DNA from: JADGRF01 sp035274465
GTDB lineage: Bacteria; Myxococcota_A; Polyangia; Polyangiales; JAFGIB01
Assembly (NCBI GenBank): GCA_035274465.1
Contig: DATEOF010000216.1
Span: 5,053-69,052 of the forward strand
Reading direction: 5' to 3'
DNA length: 64,000 nt
Shown here: positions 46,396 through 56,034 of the stretch, in pieces
How positions within the stretch are numbered: position 1 is the first letter of the stretch
Layout of the letters: each line of letters opens with the position of its first letter
The notes under the pieces: model-generated
The model's input: only the letters and a program-made list of their open reading frames with translations
Databases searched by the model: none
Told to the model about the DNA's origin: nothing
Translations under genes and position numbers: made by a program

Positions 46396-47907
46396 TCAGG
46401 CGTCCCAGGCAGCCCGTTCCTCATCGTACGGGGCGTCCTCCAGCCTGCTCTGCCGATCGAACACCATCGTGGCTCGGCGCTGCGTGTCGTACGGAACCCA
46501 GTCGCCCGCCCGCAAGTTGCTCGGGTTACCGGTCTTCGCGAAGGACAGCCAGGCGTCCATCATCGTCTCACTGAGCGCGTCCACGGCCGGCCCGGTTCCG
46601 GCGAAGCGATCCTGGAACGGCGCGTCGAGCGTCCCGAACACGAACGGCAGCTCGAGCGCGTGGCAGGCGCGGAGCGCACCGCGCATCGAGGGCGACTCGT
46701 ACGTGAACAGGTACATGAAGGTGTGCGGCTGGCGCGCCCGATAGGCCTCGGCGAAGCGGATGCTGGGGATGCGGAAGTGCGCATCGGACTCGAGTGCGCC
46801 GATCAGCGCGCGATTGCTGTGCGGCAAGCCGCGCCGTGCTCGCGACTCGCGGTAGACCTGCAGCAGCTGTGGAAACTGATCCACGTGCTGGCGCGGTAGC
46901 TGCTTGGACAGCACGTCCAGCACGCGCTGCTCGTCCATCGGCTTGTCCAGCTCGCGAAGCGTGGCCACGCGGAACAGGTTGATCTCGTCACGGTTGGTGC
47001 CGATCATCAGCGGCACGTCCGCGCATGCGCCGCGCTCGATCGCCTCGGCGGGCTGGAGCGGCAGGGTCGCTGGGTCCAGCACCGGCGAGTAGCCCATGCC
47101 GGCGCGCTTGCGCAACGAGGGTAAGTTCTGTGCCGCCACCAGCTGCGAGGCGTCGAGCTCGAGCAGGCGCTCGACACGATCCGCGTCCAGCTGGAGCACG
47201 CCCAGGAATTCCTCGGTGATCGCGGCCGCCGCCGATGGCTGCAAGAACTCGAGCGCCGCGCCGCTCTGTGCGATGGCGCGCTGGAACAAGCCGCGCGCCG
47301 CAGGCATCGCGAGCAGCGTGCACACCGCCATCGAGCCCGCCGACTCGCCGAAGATCGTCACGTTGTCGGGATCGCCGCCGAACGCCTCGATGTTGTCGCG
47401 AACCCAGCGCAACGCTGCGACCTGATCGAGTTGGCCGAGGTTACTGCTGGCGCCGATGCGCTCGCCGCCGTGCTGCGCCAGGTACAGATAGCCCAGCGCG
47501 CCCAGCCGGTAGTTGATCGTCACCACCACCACGTCGCCGCGCTGACTGAGCCGCCCGCCGTCGTACAGATCGCTCGAGCCGGAGCCCAACACGAAGCCCC
47601 CGCCGTGGATCCAGAACAGCACCGGCCGCTTGCCCGTGCAGCTCGGCGTGTAGACGTTCAGGTACAGGCAGTCCTCGCTCTGCGGGCCGGTCGCCTCCAT
47701 CCACGGCGTGTCCGCGCTGCCTTGCGGCGCCGAGGGCGCGAAGCTGCGCGCGTCGCGCACGCCGAACCAGGGCTGCGCCGGTTCGGGTGCACGGAAACGC
47801 CTTGCAGCTATTGGCGGCAGGGCGTACGGAATGCCGCGAAATGCCAGATGACCTGCGCGCTGCTCACCTTCGACTGCACCGTCTCGCGTCCGCACCTGAG
47901 TCGACAT
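46396..47907 (-). CDS. Type-B carboxylesterase
   Basis: 503 residues from the ATG at 47907, chosen for the strong GGAGG ribosome site 8 nt upstream; an extended frame to 48015 exists but is unlikely. Typical family features: EDCLYLNVYTP, oxyanion-hole WIHGGGFVLGSG, nucleophile Ser189 in FGESAGS, acid in TNRDEINLF, and His in HALELPFVFG. No signal peptide visible, so probably cytoplasmic. Substrate unknown: acyl esters or carbamates are usual. Confidence 0.95.
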   Translation of the reverse strand: MSTQVRTRDGAVEGEQRAGHLAFRGIPYALPPIAARRFRAPEPAQPWFGVRDARSFAPSAPQGSADTPWMEATGPQSEDCLYLNVYTPSCTGKRPVLFWIHGGGFVLGSGSSDLYDGGRLSQRGDVVVVTINYRLGALGYLYLAQHGGERIGASSNLGQLDQVAALRWVRDNIEAFGGDPDNVTIFGESAGSMAVCTLLAMPAARGLFQRAIAQSGAALEFLQPSAAAAITEEFLGVLQLDADRVERLLELDASQLVAAQNLPSLRKRAGMGYSPVLDPATLPLQPAEAIERGACADVPLMIGTNRDEINLFRVATLRELDKPMDEQRVLDVLSKQLPRQHVDQFPQLLQVYRESRARRGLPHSNRALIGALESDAHFRIPSIRFAEAYRARQPHTFMYLFTYESPSMRGALRACHALELPFVFGTLDAPFQDRFAGTGPAVDALSETMMDAWLSFAKTGNPSNLRAGDWVPYDTQRRATMVFDRQSRLEDAPYDEERAAWDA

Positions 47908-48782
47908 CTCGTACCCTCCGCTCGGTTGACTCGACAATACGCCAACGAGCGTTGCGAAATACAGCGCGCGCTGCGTGAGGTCACGCGCGATCTTTCGGAT
48001 GAACGCAACGCGCAACGTTAGCTGGATGGGTCACGAGAGTTAGTTCAGACACTACGAACAATCGAGCCGCAACTCACGGCAGTGCGCACCAACCTTCTGC
48101 CAAAACGAAATGTGTCAGAAGTTCCGCCACTTCGATCCTCCACGCGGCTTGCACGCAAAGCGCCATGATTTGCGCCTCGGCCCGCCAATGCCCGAGGGTC
48201 GGATTCTTGTCACATTGCTTCAGTTGCCTAAGAATTGTTACCGAGTTCGATGAGGGCTTTCCTGCAGCGGACGGCGGCGGCCAACTCACAAGACATCGGC
48301 GAGCATGCTCGGATACCACATCCCGCCAAGATCCATCACGAACGCGACGCAATCGGCGTCGGTAAACTCGTACGCACTGCCGTCCAGCCGAGCTTCTGCT
48401 CATCGATCTGCATCGACCAGTGACCGGACCGGCCACCGTTCGGCGGGTACGGCGGGTAATCGACCGTTACGGCCGACGCTGCTTCCGGTGGCAGGCCCTG
48501 GCGTCCCGCGCTCACCTTTCTGCGCCTTTGGCGCGTGGTGAAGAGAAGAGAACTAGCAACTGGAAACCCGCGCCCAGAGGCGCTGCGCCGGGCGCGTGCC
48601 GTTTTGCGCTGCTAGGTCTCGTTGATGTTCCTAGTTGCTAGTTCGTCTCGGCTCACTCGCCTTCTGCGCCTTCGGCGCCCGAAGGGCCAGCTGGCCCGCA
48701 AGGACCCTCGGGACCGGCGGGGCCCGGTAATCCGGCCGGACGCTGTTAACCCACGGGACTTGGCGGGCACGCGCTCGGCAGC
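47908..48782. other. 875-bp gene-poor region
   Basis: No convincing gene. On the minus strand at about 48074-48440 two short stretches look like broken coding remnants, EFTDADCVAFVMDLGGMWYP in one frame and CDKNPTLGHWRAEAQIMALC in another, separated by stops; I cannot assign them. The right part holds the structured repeat at 48550-48644, and a short direct repeat TCTGCGCCTTYGGCGC occurs on each side of it (about 48520 and 48662). The last 100 bp before the S9 peptidase stop show nothing recognisable. Confidence 0.6.
48550..48644. repeat. Nested hairpin element
   Basis: Outer arms GAACTAGCAACT (48550-48561) and AGTTGCTAGTTC (48633-48644) are a perfect 12-bp inverted repeat, extended by four more pairs after one bulged base. 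Inside is a strong hairpin: CGCGCCC (48569-48575) with GGGCGCG (48590-48596), then a 3-nt bulge and GGCG-CTG-CGCC. Similar nested palindromes with A/T-containing outer arms are often small non-autonomous mobile elements or intergenic repeats. A single copy is seen in this window. Confidence 0.6.
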
Positions 48783-50726
48783 TCAGCGCAGCAGGTACTG
48801 CTCGAAGAACTGACTGGTAGCTGCCCAGAGGTAGTCACGGTTGGGCTTCTTTTGAAAGCCGTGCCCCTCATCACCGGCTAGCACGTACCACACAGGCTGA
48901 GATTTACGCACGCTGCTGACGATCTGCTCCGACTCGGCCGCGGGCACCCGTGGATCGTTCTTGCCCTGCGCGACCAGCAACGGCTTCTTGATCGAGCTGG
49001 CGCGCGACAGCGGCGAGATCGACTGCAGGAATGCGCGCATGTCGGGATCGCGCTCGTCGCCGTACTCCTGCCGGCGCAGATCGCGCCGGTATGCCTCGGT
49101 GCGCTCGAGGAAGCTCACGAAGTTGGAGATGCCCACGATGTCGACGCCGCAGCGCAGCCGCTCGCCGAACCGAGTCAGCGCCGCCAGCACCATGTAGCCT
49201 CCGTACGAGCCGCCGATCACCGCCACGCGTTGGGCGTCGAGCTCGGGCTGCGCGGCGATCCAGTCCAGCAGCGCGCCCAGGTCTGCCACCGAGTTCTCGC
49301 GCAGCTTGCCATTGTCGAGCTGCAGGTAGCTCTTGCCGTAGCCGGACGAGCCGCGCACGTTGGGCACCAACACCGCGAGTCCGAGCTCGTTCACCCAGTA
49401 CTGCGGCTGCGCGCTGAAGCCCGCCTTGCTCTGTGCCTCCGGGCCACCGTGGATGTTGATCACCACCGGCAACTTGCCCGCCGGCGTGCGCGGCGCGTAG
49501 TACCACGCGGGGATCTGCCGGCCACCTTCGCTCGGGAACTGCACCAGCCGCGGCGCCACGAAGCGCGCGCGATCGAGCCCGCCCGTCTCGCTCTCGGTCC
49601 AGCGCTGCAGCTTCTGCGTGGCCAGATCGACCACGTAGACATCCGCGGTCGAGTCCGCAGTGCTCATCGTCAACCCGAGCCGCGTACCGCCGTGATCGAA
49701 GCTCAAGCGGCTGATCACGCCCAGAGGTACGCGGATCGGCACGGCGCGCTTGGGGGTGGGGCCGGCGGCGGTCGACAGCAGGTACAGCCGGTCGGTGCCG
49801 CCCTCGTTCGCCGTGTACGCGAGCCAGTTGCCCTGCGGCGAGACCGCGATCGAGGTCACGTCCCAGGCCAGATCCGGCGTGAGCAGGGTCTTCTTGCCCG
49901 ATGCCAGGTCGAGATACGTCAGCGTGAGGAACTCGCGGTCTTCGTCGGATGCGTAGTACACGCCGCGCACCGGGCCGCGCGCTTGCGAGAACACCGGCGA
50001 CGCGTAGGCGATGCGCTTGCCCGGGGCCGGGTTCAGCTCGCGCAGCGCGCCGCTCGCCAGCTCGAGCGAGAACAGGTGCGACTCGTTGATGGAGACGTAG
50101 TTCTGCAAGAGCAACGACGCGTCGTCGCGCGACCAGCTGAGCGGCGACCACTGGCCCGAGAGCGTCGCGACCAACTTCGTGCTCGCCGGATCGAGCCCGT
50201 CGAGCGTGTAGATGTCGAAGTCCTTGCCGTTGCGGCGCGTGCTCGCGAACGCCAGGCGGCCGCCCGCGTTCGAGACCAGCATGCTCTCATTGCGCGACTT
50301 GCCGTCGGTCAGCAGCTTGCGCTGGCCGCGCGCGCGGTCGAACCAGTACAGCTGGTAGAACTCGCTGCCGCCGGTGTCCATCGCGAAGTAGAAGCCCGCG
50401 TCGCCCTGCTTCGGGTCGATTGCGGCCTGCGCGATCGGCTCGCGGAAGAACGTCAGCTGCCGCCGGTCCATGCCGGGCCCCGCCACCTCGTGCACTTGCG
50501 CCACGTCACCGAAGCGCGTGGCGATGAGCAGCGAGCGTCCGCGCACGGAGAAGTCCAGCAACTCGGCGGCGCGAGTGTTTTGATACGGCGCGACGCGCTC
50601 CAGGGTGGCCGCGGACAGCTCGGGCACTCCATCGACGCGCAACTCGCGCGGCGGCGGCTGCTGCGCGCGCGAGCTGTTGGAAACCGCCAAGACCACGACC
50701 GAGAGTAAGACAGGTACGAGCTGCAT
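48783..50726 (-). CDS. Prolyl oligopeptidase-family serine peptidase (S9)
   Basis: 647 residues with a cleavable signal peptide (VVLAVSNSSRAQ). N-terminal WD40-like/propeller half (about 60-390: blade motifs such as RLAFASTRRNGKDFDIY and WLAYTANEGGTDRLY), then the alpha/beta-hydrolase half with INIHGGPEAQ, nucleophile Ser507 in GGSYGGY, acid in KNDPRVP, and His in GDEGHGF. A complete catalytic triad, so probably an active extracytoplasmic S9C-type acylaminoacyl or dipeptidyl peptidase. It is preceded on the same strand by the sterol-desaturase gene (20-bp gap). Confidence 0.95.
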   Translation of the reverse strand: MQLVPVLLSVVVLAVSNSSRAQQPPPRELRVDGVPELSAATLERVAPYQNTRAAELLDFSVRGRSLLIATRFGDVAQVHEVAGPGMDRRQLTFFREPIAQAAIDPKQGDAGFYFAMDTGGSEFYQLYWFDRARGQRKLLTDGKSRNESMLVSNAGGRLAFASTRRNGKDFDIYTLDGLDPASTKLVATLSGQWSPLSWSRDDASLLLQNYVSINESHLFSLELASGALRELNPAPGKRIAYASPVFSQARGPVRGVYYASDEDREFLTLTYLDLASGKKTLLTPDLAWDVTSIAVSPQGNWLAYTANEGGTDRLYLLSTAAGPTPKRAVPIRVPLGVISRLSFDHGGTRLGLTMSTADSTADVYVVDLATQKLQRWTESETGGLDRARFVAPRLVQFPSEGGRQIPAWYYAPRTPAGKLPVVINIHGGPEAQSKAGFSAQPQYWVNELGLAVLVPNVRGSSGYGKSYLQLDNGKLRENSVADLGALLDWIAAQPELDAQRVAVIGGSYGGYMVLAALTRFGERLRCGVDIVGISNFVSFLERTEAYRRDLRRQEYGDERDPDMRAFLQSISPLSRASSIKKPLLVAQGKNDPRVPAAESEQIVSSVRKSQPVWYVLAGDEGHGFQKKPNRDYLWAATSQFFEQYLLR

Positions 50727-50746
50727 GACGCGGCGCGCAGTCTACC

Positions 50747-51526
50747 TCACGTGGCCACGCTCGGTCGCGCGGTCGCGTCGCCCGGCAGCGCTTGGCGCGG
50801 TGTGCTCACGTCGAGGCCGATCAACATCTCGGGCACGCGGGCCGAGGCGCCGTCGTAGAAGCCTGCCTGAGCCTCCCAGCGCGCCGGGTTCCTGAACGTG
50901 CCGAACAGCAGATCCCAGAGCGGCAGGTCGCTGTAGTTGTAGCCGTGGACGCCGCGCTCGTGGTGCAGCGAGTGCTGCTCGGGGCGCTGGATGATGTAGC
51001 CGAGCCAGCTCGGCGTGTTGATGTTGGCGTGCTGGAAGAACCCGTAGAAGCTGGCCGTGAGGTTCGCGATCAGCGCGGCCTCGGCCGAGACGCCCGCCAC
51101 GACCACCAGCATCAGGCTGTACACGAATGCAAACGCGGTCAGGTCCAACGGGTGGAAGTACATCGCGCCCCAGATGTCGACGCGCTCGGCGCTGTGGTGC
51201 ATCTGATGCAGCCCTCGCCACAGGAACTGAAAGCGATGCAGCGAGCGATGCCAGATGTACACGCCCAGCTCGAGCACCACGAAGCCGAAGAGCGCGCCGC
51301 CCCACGTCCCGAGGCCCGTGGCGTCGATCAAGCGGTAGTTGCCGAGCCAGCTCTCCCAGAGCGGCGGCAAGACCCCCGTGAGTGCGAGACCCAGGAGCAG
51401 GAAGAAGGCGCCCTTGATGCGCCAGCGCGCCACACGCGGAAATGCCCGACCGGGTCGCACGGCTTCGGCGACGGCGAAGGCGGCGTAGACGCCGATGATG
51501 AGCAGGGGGAGGAGTTCCAATAACAT
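50747..51526 (-). CDS. Sterol desaturase/fatty-acid hydroxylase-family membrane enzyme
   Basis: 259 residues from the ATG at 51526, preceded by AAAGGA. Four or so transmembrane segments and the diiron His motifs in order: HRSLH, HQMHH, QHANI and HSLHH. This is the fatty-acid hydroxylase superfamily, which inserts oxygen into or desaturates sterols, carotenoids or lipids. The substrate is not identifiable. It is divergent from the second giant kinase gene across a region containing an 11-bp inverted repeat. Confidence 0.92.
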   Translation of the reverse strand: MLLELLPLLIIGVYAAFAVAEAVRPGRAFPRVARWRIKGAFFLLLGLALTGVLPPLWESWLGNYRLIDATGLGTWGGALFGFVVLELGVYIWHRSLHRFQFLWRGLHQMHHSAERVDIWGAMYFHPLDLTAFAFVYSLMLVVVAGVSAEAALIANLTASFYGFFQHANINTPSWLGYIIQRPEQHSLHHERGVHGYNYSDLPLWDLLFGTFRNPARWEAQAGFYDGASARVPEMLIGLDVSTPRQALPGDATARPSVAT

Positions 51527-51589
51527 GATTTTCCTTTGGTTTTGGCGCGGTCGCCGGGCTGTCATCCCCAGGGCGTAACTGGGCGGCGT

Positions 51590-51630
51590 ACGGTGTTCCG
51601 CACATGGGTCCAGGCGCGACGGAACACCGT
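51590..51630. promoter_or_regulatory. Inverted repeat in the divergent promoter region of the second kinase
   Basis: ACGGTGTTCCG (51590-51600) pairs perfectly with CGGAACACCGT (51620-51630) across 19 nt. The right arm overlaps a second dyad, CGGAAC-ACC-GTTCCG. It lies 85-125 bp before the kinase ATG and 64 bp from the start of the divergent hydroxylase gene, so it could serve as an operator for either or form a leader hairpin. Confidence 0.4.
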
Positions 51631-51714
51631 TCCGTCCCCACCCGCCCCCACCCGCCGCTACCGGCTGCAGGAGCCGAATTGACGCCCGTGCGACGCGGGT
51701 GACAGCAACACTTC

Positions 51715-54700
51715 ATGCCGGATGCGCGTGGGTCTGCGCCGCCTCCTGGGGGCCTGATCGGTGGGCGCTTCGTGGTGGAGAACACGCTGGGGCGTGGCGG
51801 CATGGCGGCCGTCTACCGGGTCCGCGACGCGCGCACGGGGCAGCGCTTCGCGTTGAAGCGCGTGTGGGCGCGCGACCCTGCGCACGCGGCCAAGCGCCGC
51901 ACGCTCCTGGAGCGCGAGTTCCAGACACTCTCGCACCTGCGGCACCCGCGCATCATCGAGGTGCACGACTACGGCGTGGACGCCGACGGCCCCTTCTACA
52001 CCATGGAGTTGCTCGACGGAGCCGATCTCGATCAGGGCGGGCGGCTGCCGTGGCGCGAGGCGTGCGGCTTGTTGCGCGACATCGCGAGCTCGCTGGCGAT
52101 CATGCACTCGCGCGGGCTGATCCACCGCGACATCTCCGGGCGCAACGTGCGCCGCACGGCGGACGGCCGCGCCAAGCTGATCGACTTTGGAGGCCTGTCG
52201 TCGATCGGCGTGGCGGTCGACATGATCGGCACGCCACCCTTCATGCCGCCCGAAGCGCTGCAAATGCAGGCGCTCGACGCGCGCGCGGATCTATTCTCGC
52301 TCGGCGCCCTCGGCTACTACCTGCTCACCGGCCGCCACGCGTACCCCGCGCGACGCACCGCCGAGCTGCGCGACGCGTGGCGTTCTCGCCCTACCCCGCC
52401 CGCGCGTCTGTTCGCCGAGATCCCTGCCGCGCTGAGCACGCTGATCATGCAGCTGCTCTCGCTCGATCGCGGCGCACGCCCGCACACCGCCACCGAGATC
52501 ATGGAGCGGCTGTGCGTGGTCGCGGACCTGCCGAAGGAAGACCTGCCCGAGATCCAGCGCGGCTATCTGGCCACGCCCAACCTGGTCGGCCGCCATCAGA
52601 CGCTGCTGGCCATCCGCAACCACATGCTGTCGTTGATGCGCGGAGACGGCGGTGCGATCGTCCTGGAGGGGCCGCCCGGCTCGGGACGTTCGCGCATGAC
52701 CGACGCCTGCGCGTTCGAAGGCAAGCTGCTGAGCGCGGTCGTGGTGCGTGCCGCGGCAGCGGACGGCGGCGAAGCATGGGGCGTCGCGCGCGCCATCGCC
52801 TCGCAGCTGTTTCGCCAGCTGCCCGAGGCCTCGCTCGCGGCCACGCGCCTGTCGGCCGGCGTGCTGGGACACGTGATCGAGGACCTGGCAGGCGAAGGCG
52901 GCGCGACGGCCACGGCCACGACCGGTTTTCCAGAGCGCAGCCTGCTGCTGCGCGAGTTGCGCGACTACGTGCTGGCGCTCGCCCAGAAGCAGCGGCTGTT
53001 GATCGTGATCGACGACGCCGACGCCATCGACGACGCGTCGACCGCCTGGCTGGCCGCGCTCGCCGATCGGGCCGCGCGCCAGAGCGTGTTGATCGTGCTG
53101 GCCATGGAGCCCGAGCAGGCGGCCGAGCACAGCTCGCTGAACGTATTGCGCTCGCTGGCACGGAGCATCTCACTGCCGGCGCTGGATGCGGAGCAAACCG
53201 AGGCCTTGATGCGCTCGGTGTTCGGCGACGTCGCGAACCTGGGCCTGGTGGCCGGCAGCATCTACGCGCTCGCGCACGGCAATCCGCTGGCCAGCATGGA
53301 GCTCGCACAACACCTCGTCGACCGCGGCATCGTGCGCTACGAAGCCGGCAGCTGGCTGTTGCCGCAGCGGCTCGACGCCAGCGAGATGCCGGCCACGCTG
53401 GCCGACTCTCTGGCGCAACGGCTCGACGGCCTGAGTGAAGACGCGCGCGAGCTGGCCGAGGCGTTGTGCATCGCCGACGTCGCGCTCTTCCCGCCGGCGT
53501 CGTACTGCAGCTTCACGCAGCACGGCGATCAACAGCGCGTGTTCCTGGCGCTGGAGGAGCTGGTGTCGGCGCGCGTGCTGGTGACGGGCACGGAGCACTA
53601 CCGCTTCAGTCAGCGTGGATTTCCCGGCGTGCTGCGGGCGCGGATGAATCCGGCGCGCAGCGCCAAGCTGCACGCGCGCGTGGCCGAGCTGCTGGCCCAG
53701 AGCGGCGGCGACGTGCTGCGGCGCGCCGAGCACCTGATGGACGCCGGGCGCGAGCGGGAGTCCGTGCAGCTGCTGTGCACCGTCGATCTCTCGGGACGCC
53801 CGCCGGGCATCGCGCTGTTGTCGCGCGCGATCGCGCACGCGGAAGAGAGTCGCTTCTTGCCTGCGCGCGCCGTGCACCGCCTGCAGATGGCGCTGCTGTC
53901 ACAGGCCGCGGTGCTGCTCGACCTCGAGACGTTCCAGCGCCTGTTGCCCACCGTGCTCGGTCGAGTGGAGCGCGACAGCGGGCTGGCCCTGTACCGCGAG
54001 CTTGGCGACGTGCCCGAAGACCTTCGCCTCGGGCAAGCGCTGACCACGCAGCAGCAGCGCTACCTGGTCATGCCCGAGCGCGAGCAGATCTATCCCGTCG
54101 TCGACGCCATCCGCGAGCTCGCGCGGTTGACCGGCCTGGTGTCCTCGATGGCCGGCGCGGCCTTCGACCTCGACATGCTCGAGTCTGTCCCCTCGCTCGA
54201 ACCGCTGCTGGCGCTGTCGCCGGCATTGCGCATCACGTCGCAGCTGCGCGCCGCGACGCACCACTGGCTCACCGGCCGCGCCGATCTCGCCGCGCAGGTC
54301 TACGAAGAGACACTCGCACGCATTGCCGAGCCCGATCGCGCAGGCCTGGACGACATCACGAGCGAGCGGGTGCTGACCGCCGTGCACTACTTGCTCGCGC
54401 TCTCCGAAGCCAGCCAGGGGATCCATCACGCGGAAGAACGCGCGCAGTTTCTGGAGAGCCGCCGTGCGCTGCGTGTCAACGCCTGGCGCGTGCGCGCGCT
54501 CCTCCAGTTGCACCAGGGCGATGCCGCCGCCGCCCACCGATCCTTGCATCGCGCCGAGCTCCTGCAGCTGCAGGACGAGAGCGAGATGCACTTTCCCGGC
54601 ACGGGGCTCGGCCTGTACCTGGTCGCGTACTACCAGTCCGCGGACCTGCCGGGCGTGAAGAGCACGCTCGAACAGCTCAAGCGTTTCTCGGACCGCTATC

Positions 54701-55836
54701 CCGGCTGGCGCCCGATGCGCATGTTCGGAGAGAGCTGCTACCGCGTGTTGTCGGGCGACCTGCCGGGCGCGCTCGAACGCGTGCAGGCGGGCCTGGCGGT
54801 AACGAGCCCGGGCAAACACATGACCTGGGTGCATCTGGCAGGGCAACACATCCGCGTGCTGCGCGAGCTCGGCCGCATCGACGAGTCCTTGACCCGCGCG
54901 CAGCAGTACCTGGAGATCACCACCCGCGAGCAACTGGCGATGGCGCACCGCTACGTGGCGCTGGAGATCGCGCGCACGCTCGCGGTCGCGGACCGCCACG
55001 CGGACGCGCTGCGGATCATGGATCCGCTCATCGAATATGTAGAAGCGCGCGGCTCGCGCGGGCTCGCGCTCGGCATCTTCTTCGAGGCTCGCGCGCGCAT
55101 CGCCATCAGCATGCGCGACCGCGACGCCTTCGAGCGCTACGCCGAGCGCTGCGCCTTCGAGTACGACTGCCAAAACCCCGCGCTCTCGGCCAAGTTTGCA
55201 CGCCTGATGGACGACGCACGCCAGGCCGAGCTCGTGCCGCCGGAAGCGGCAACCTTCGAGAAGCCGCTGCTCGAGCAGCCGACGACCTCGGAGGTCCAGG
55301 ACAGCACCGTGGTCAGCCGCATCCTGGAGTGCGTCGACGCCGCCGATCGCGCGCGCTGTGCGCTCACCATGTTGCTGCAGAGCACCGAGTGTTATCTCGG
55401 GCACCTGTACGGCGTGCAGGGCGAACGATTGGCCGCGCTGGCCGGGGTCCCGCAGCGCGATGGCGACCCAGACCTGGAGCGCTGGCTCCAGCGCTGGTTC
55501 GACGCCGAACGCGAGCGAGCCGCGCAGGCGGGGGCGTACGAAACGGTCACCGAGACGCACGAGCACGACCCGACCACGCAGGACTCCAGCTCGGAGCTCG
55601 TGCCCTCGGACTACATCGATGCCGACGGGCGGCGCCATCAGGCGCTGTTGATCAGCGACCAGCGTTACGCGCAGCCCACGGCTGCGGCCGTGCTCGTGCT
55701 GTCCGAGCCTGTGGTGAGGCGGCGTCCGCCGCTACGCCTGGTCAACAACATCGCCAGGCTGTTGATCGATCACGGCGACGTGCAAGGGGCGCGCTTCGGC
55801 CGCGCAGTGGTTGGACGGGTCGACCTCGACCCGTAG
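51715..55836 (+). CDS. Giant Ser/Thr protein kinase-ATPase-TPR fusion (second of two paralogues)
   Basis: 1373 residues. Kinase domain with glycine loop GRGGMAAV, ALK lysine, HRDISGRN catalytic loop, DFG and PPE, so it looks active. The ATPase region has a P-loop-like GPPGSGRSRM, again with Arg in place of Lys, and a Walker B-like LLIVIDDADAID. A long alpha-helical repeat region follows, then a C-terminal domain of about 170 residues, as in the paralogue at 14792. The two proteins are alignable end to end by eye and differ clearly in the linker and the C-terminus. Upstream lies an 11-bp inverted repeat; downstream a nested hairpin (55910-55949). Cytoplasmic. Confidence 0.92.
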   Translation: MPDARGSAPPPGGLIGGRFVVENTLGRGGMAAVYRVRDARTGQRFALKRVWARDPAHAAKRRTLLEREFQTLSHLRHPRIIEVHDYGVDADGPFYTMELLDGADLDQGGRLPWREACGLLRDIASSLAIMHSRGLIHRDISGRNVRRTADGRAKLIDFGGLSSIGVAVDMIGTPPFMPPEALQMQALDARADLFSLGALGYYLLTGRHAYPARRTAELRDAWRSRPTPPARLFAEIPAALSTLIMQLLSLDRGARPHTATEIMERLCVVADLPKEDLPEIQRGYLATPNLVGRHQTLLAIRNHMLSLMRGDGGAIVLEGPPGSGRSRMTDACAFEGKLLSAVVVRAAAADGGEAWGVARAIASQLFRQLPEASLAATRLSAGVLGHVIEDLAGEGGATATATTGFPERSLLLRELRDYVLALAQKQRLLIVIDDADAIDDASTAWLAALADRAARQSVLIVLAMEPEQAAEHSSLNVLRSLARSISLPALDAEQTEALMRSVFGDVANLGLVAGSIYALAHGNPLASMELAQHLVDRGIVRYEAGSWLLPQRLDASEMPATLADSLAQRLDGLSEDARELAEALCIADVALFPPASYCSFTQHGDQQRVFLALEELVSARVLVTGTEHYRFSQRGFPGVLRARMNPARSAKLHARVAELLAQSGGDVLRRAEHLMDAGRERESVQLLCTVDLSGRPPGIALLSRAIAHAEESRFLPARAVHRLQMALLSQAAVLLDLETFQRLLPTVLGRVERDSGLALYRELGDVPEDLRLGQALTTQQQRYLVMPEREQIYPVVDAIRELARLTGLVSSMAGAAFDLDMLESVPSLEPLLALSPALRITSQLRAATHHWLTGRADLAAQVYEETLARIAEPDRAGLDDITSERVLTAVHYLLALSEASQGIHHAEERAQFLESRRALRVNAWRVRALLQLHQGDAAAAHRSLHRAELLQLQDESEMHFPGTGLGLYLVAYYQSADLPGVKSTLEQLKRFSDRYPGWRPMRMFGESCYRVLSGDLPGALERVQAGLAVTSPGKHMTWVHLAGQHIRVLRELGRIDESLTRAQQYLEITTREQLAMAHRYVALEIARTLAVADRHADALRIMDPLIEYVEARGSRGLALGIFFEARARIAISMRDRDAFERYAERCAFEYDCQNPALSAKFARLMDDARQAELVPPEAATFEKPLLEQPTTSEVQDSTVVSRILECVDAADRARCALTMLLQSTECYLGHLYGVQGERLAALAGVPQRDGDPDLERWLQRWFDAERERAAQAGAYETVTETHEHDPTTQDSSSELVPSDYIDADGRRHQALLISDQRYAQPTAAAVLVLSEPVVRRRPPLRLVNNIARLLIDHGDVQGARFGRAVVGRVDLDP

Positions 55837-55909
55837 AGCCTGGCACAGGTCGGCACACGCACGTGCCAGCGCCGCTGTCAGCGGCAAGTGGGGTGCCGGC
55901 GACAGGAGA

Positions 55910-55949
55910 CACTAACGCCCGGCTTTAGTTGTCCGGGCCTGTGTTAGTG
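55910..55949. terminator. Nested hairpin downstream of the second kinase
   Basis: CACTAAC (55910-55916) with GTTAGTG (55943-55949) encloses GCCCGG (55917-55922) with CCGGGC (55933-55938); all pairs are perfect. It lies 74 bp after the kinase stop and 86 bp before the next start. Just upstream is another palindrome, GCCGCTG-T-CAGCGGC. It may terminate the kinase transcript or act in the leader of the DUF3160 gene. Confidence 0.55.
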
Positions 55950-56034
55950 CTACAGTAGGTTACCCTGCGAGGGTCGTGGACCTTGGGCGGGTCAACCGGC
56001 GGGGATATCGCAGTACTTGCTTAAGGAGCGCTCG

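Noticed and set aside
48500..48680. Small CRISPR or tandem array in the gene-poor gap
   Set aside because: The repeats are few, short and inverted or directly spaced irregularly, with no regular spacers and no cas genes nearby.
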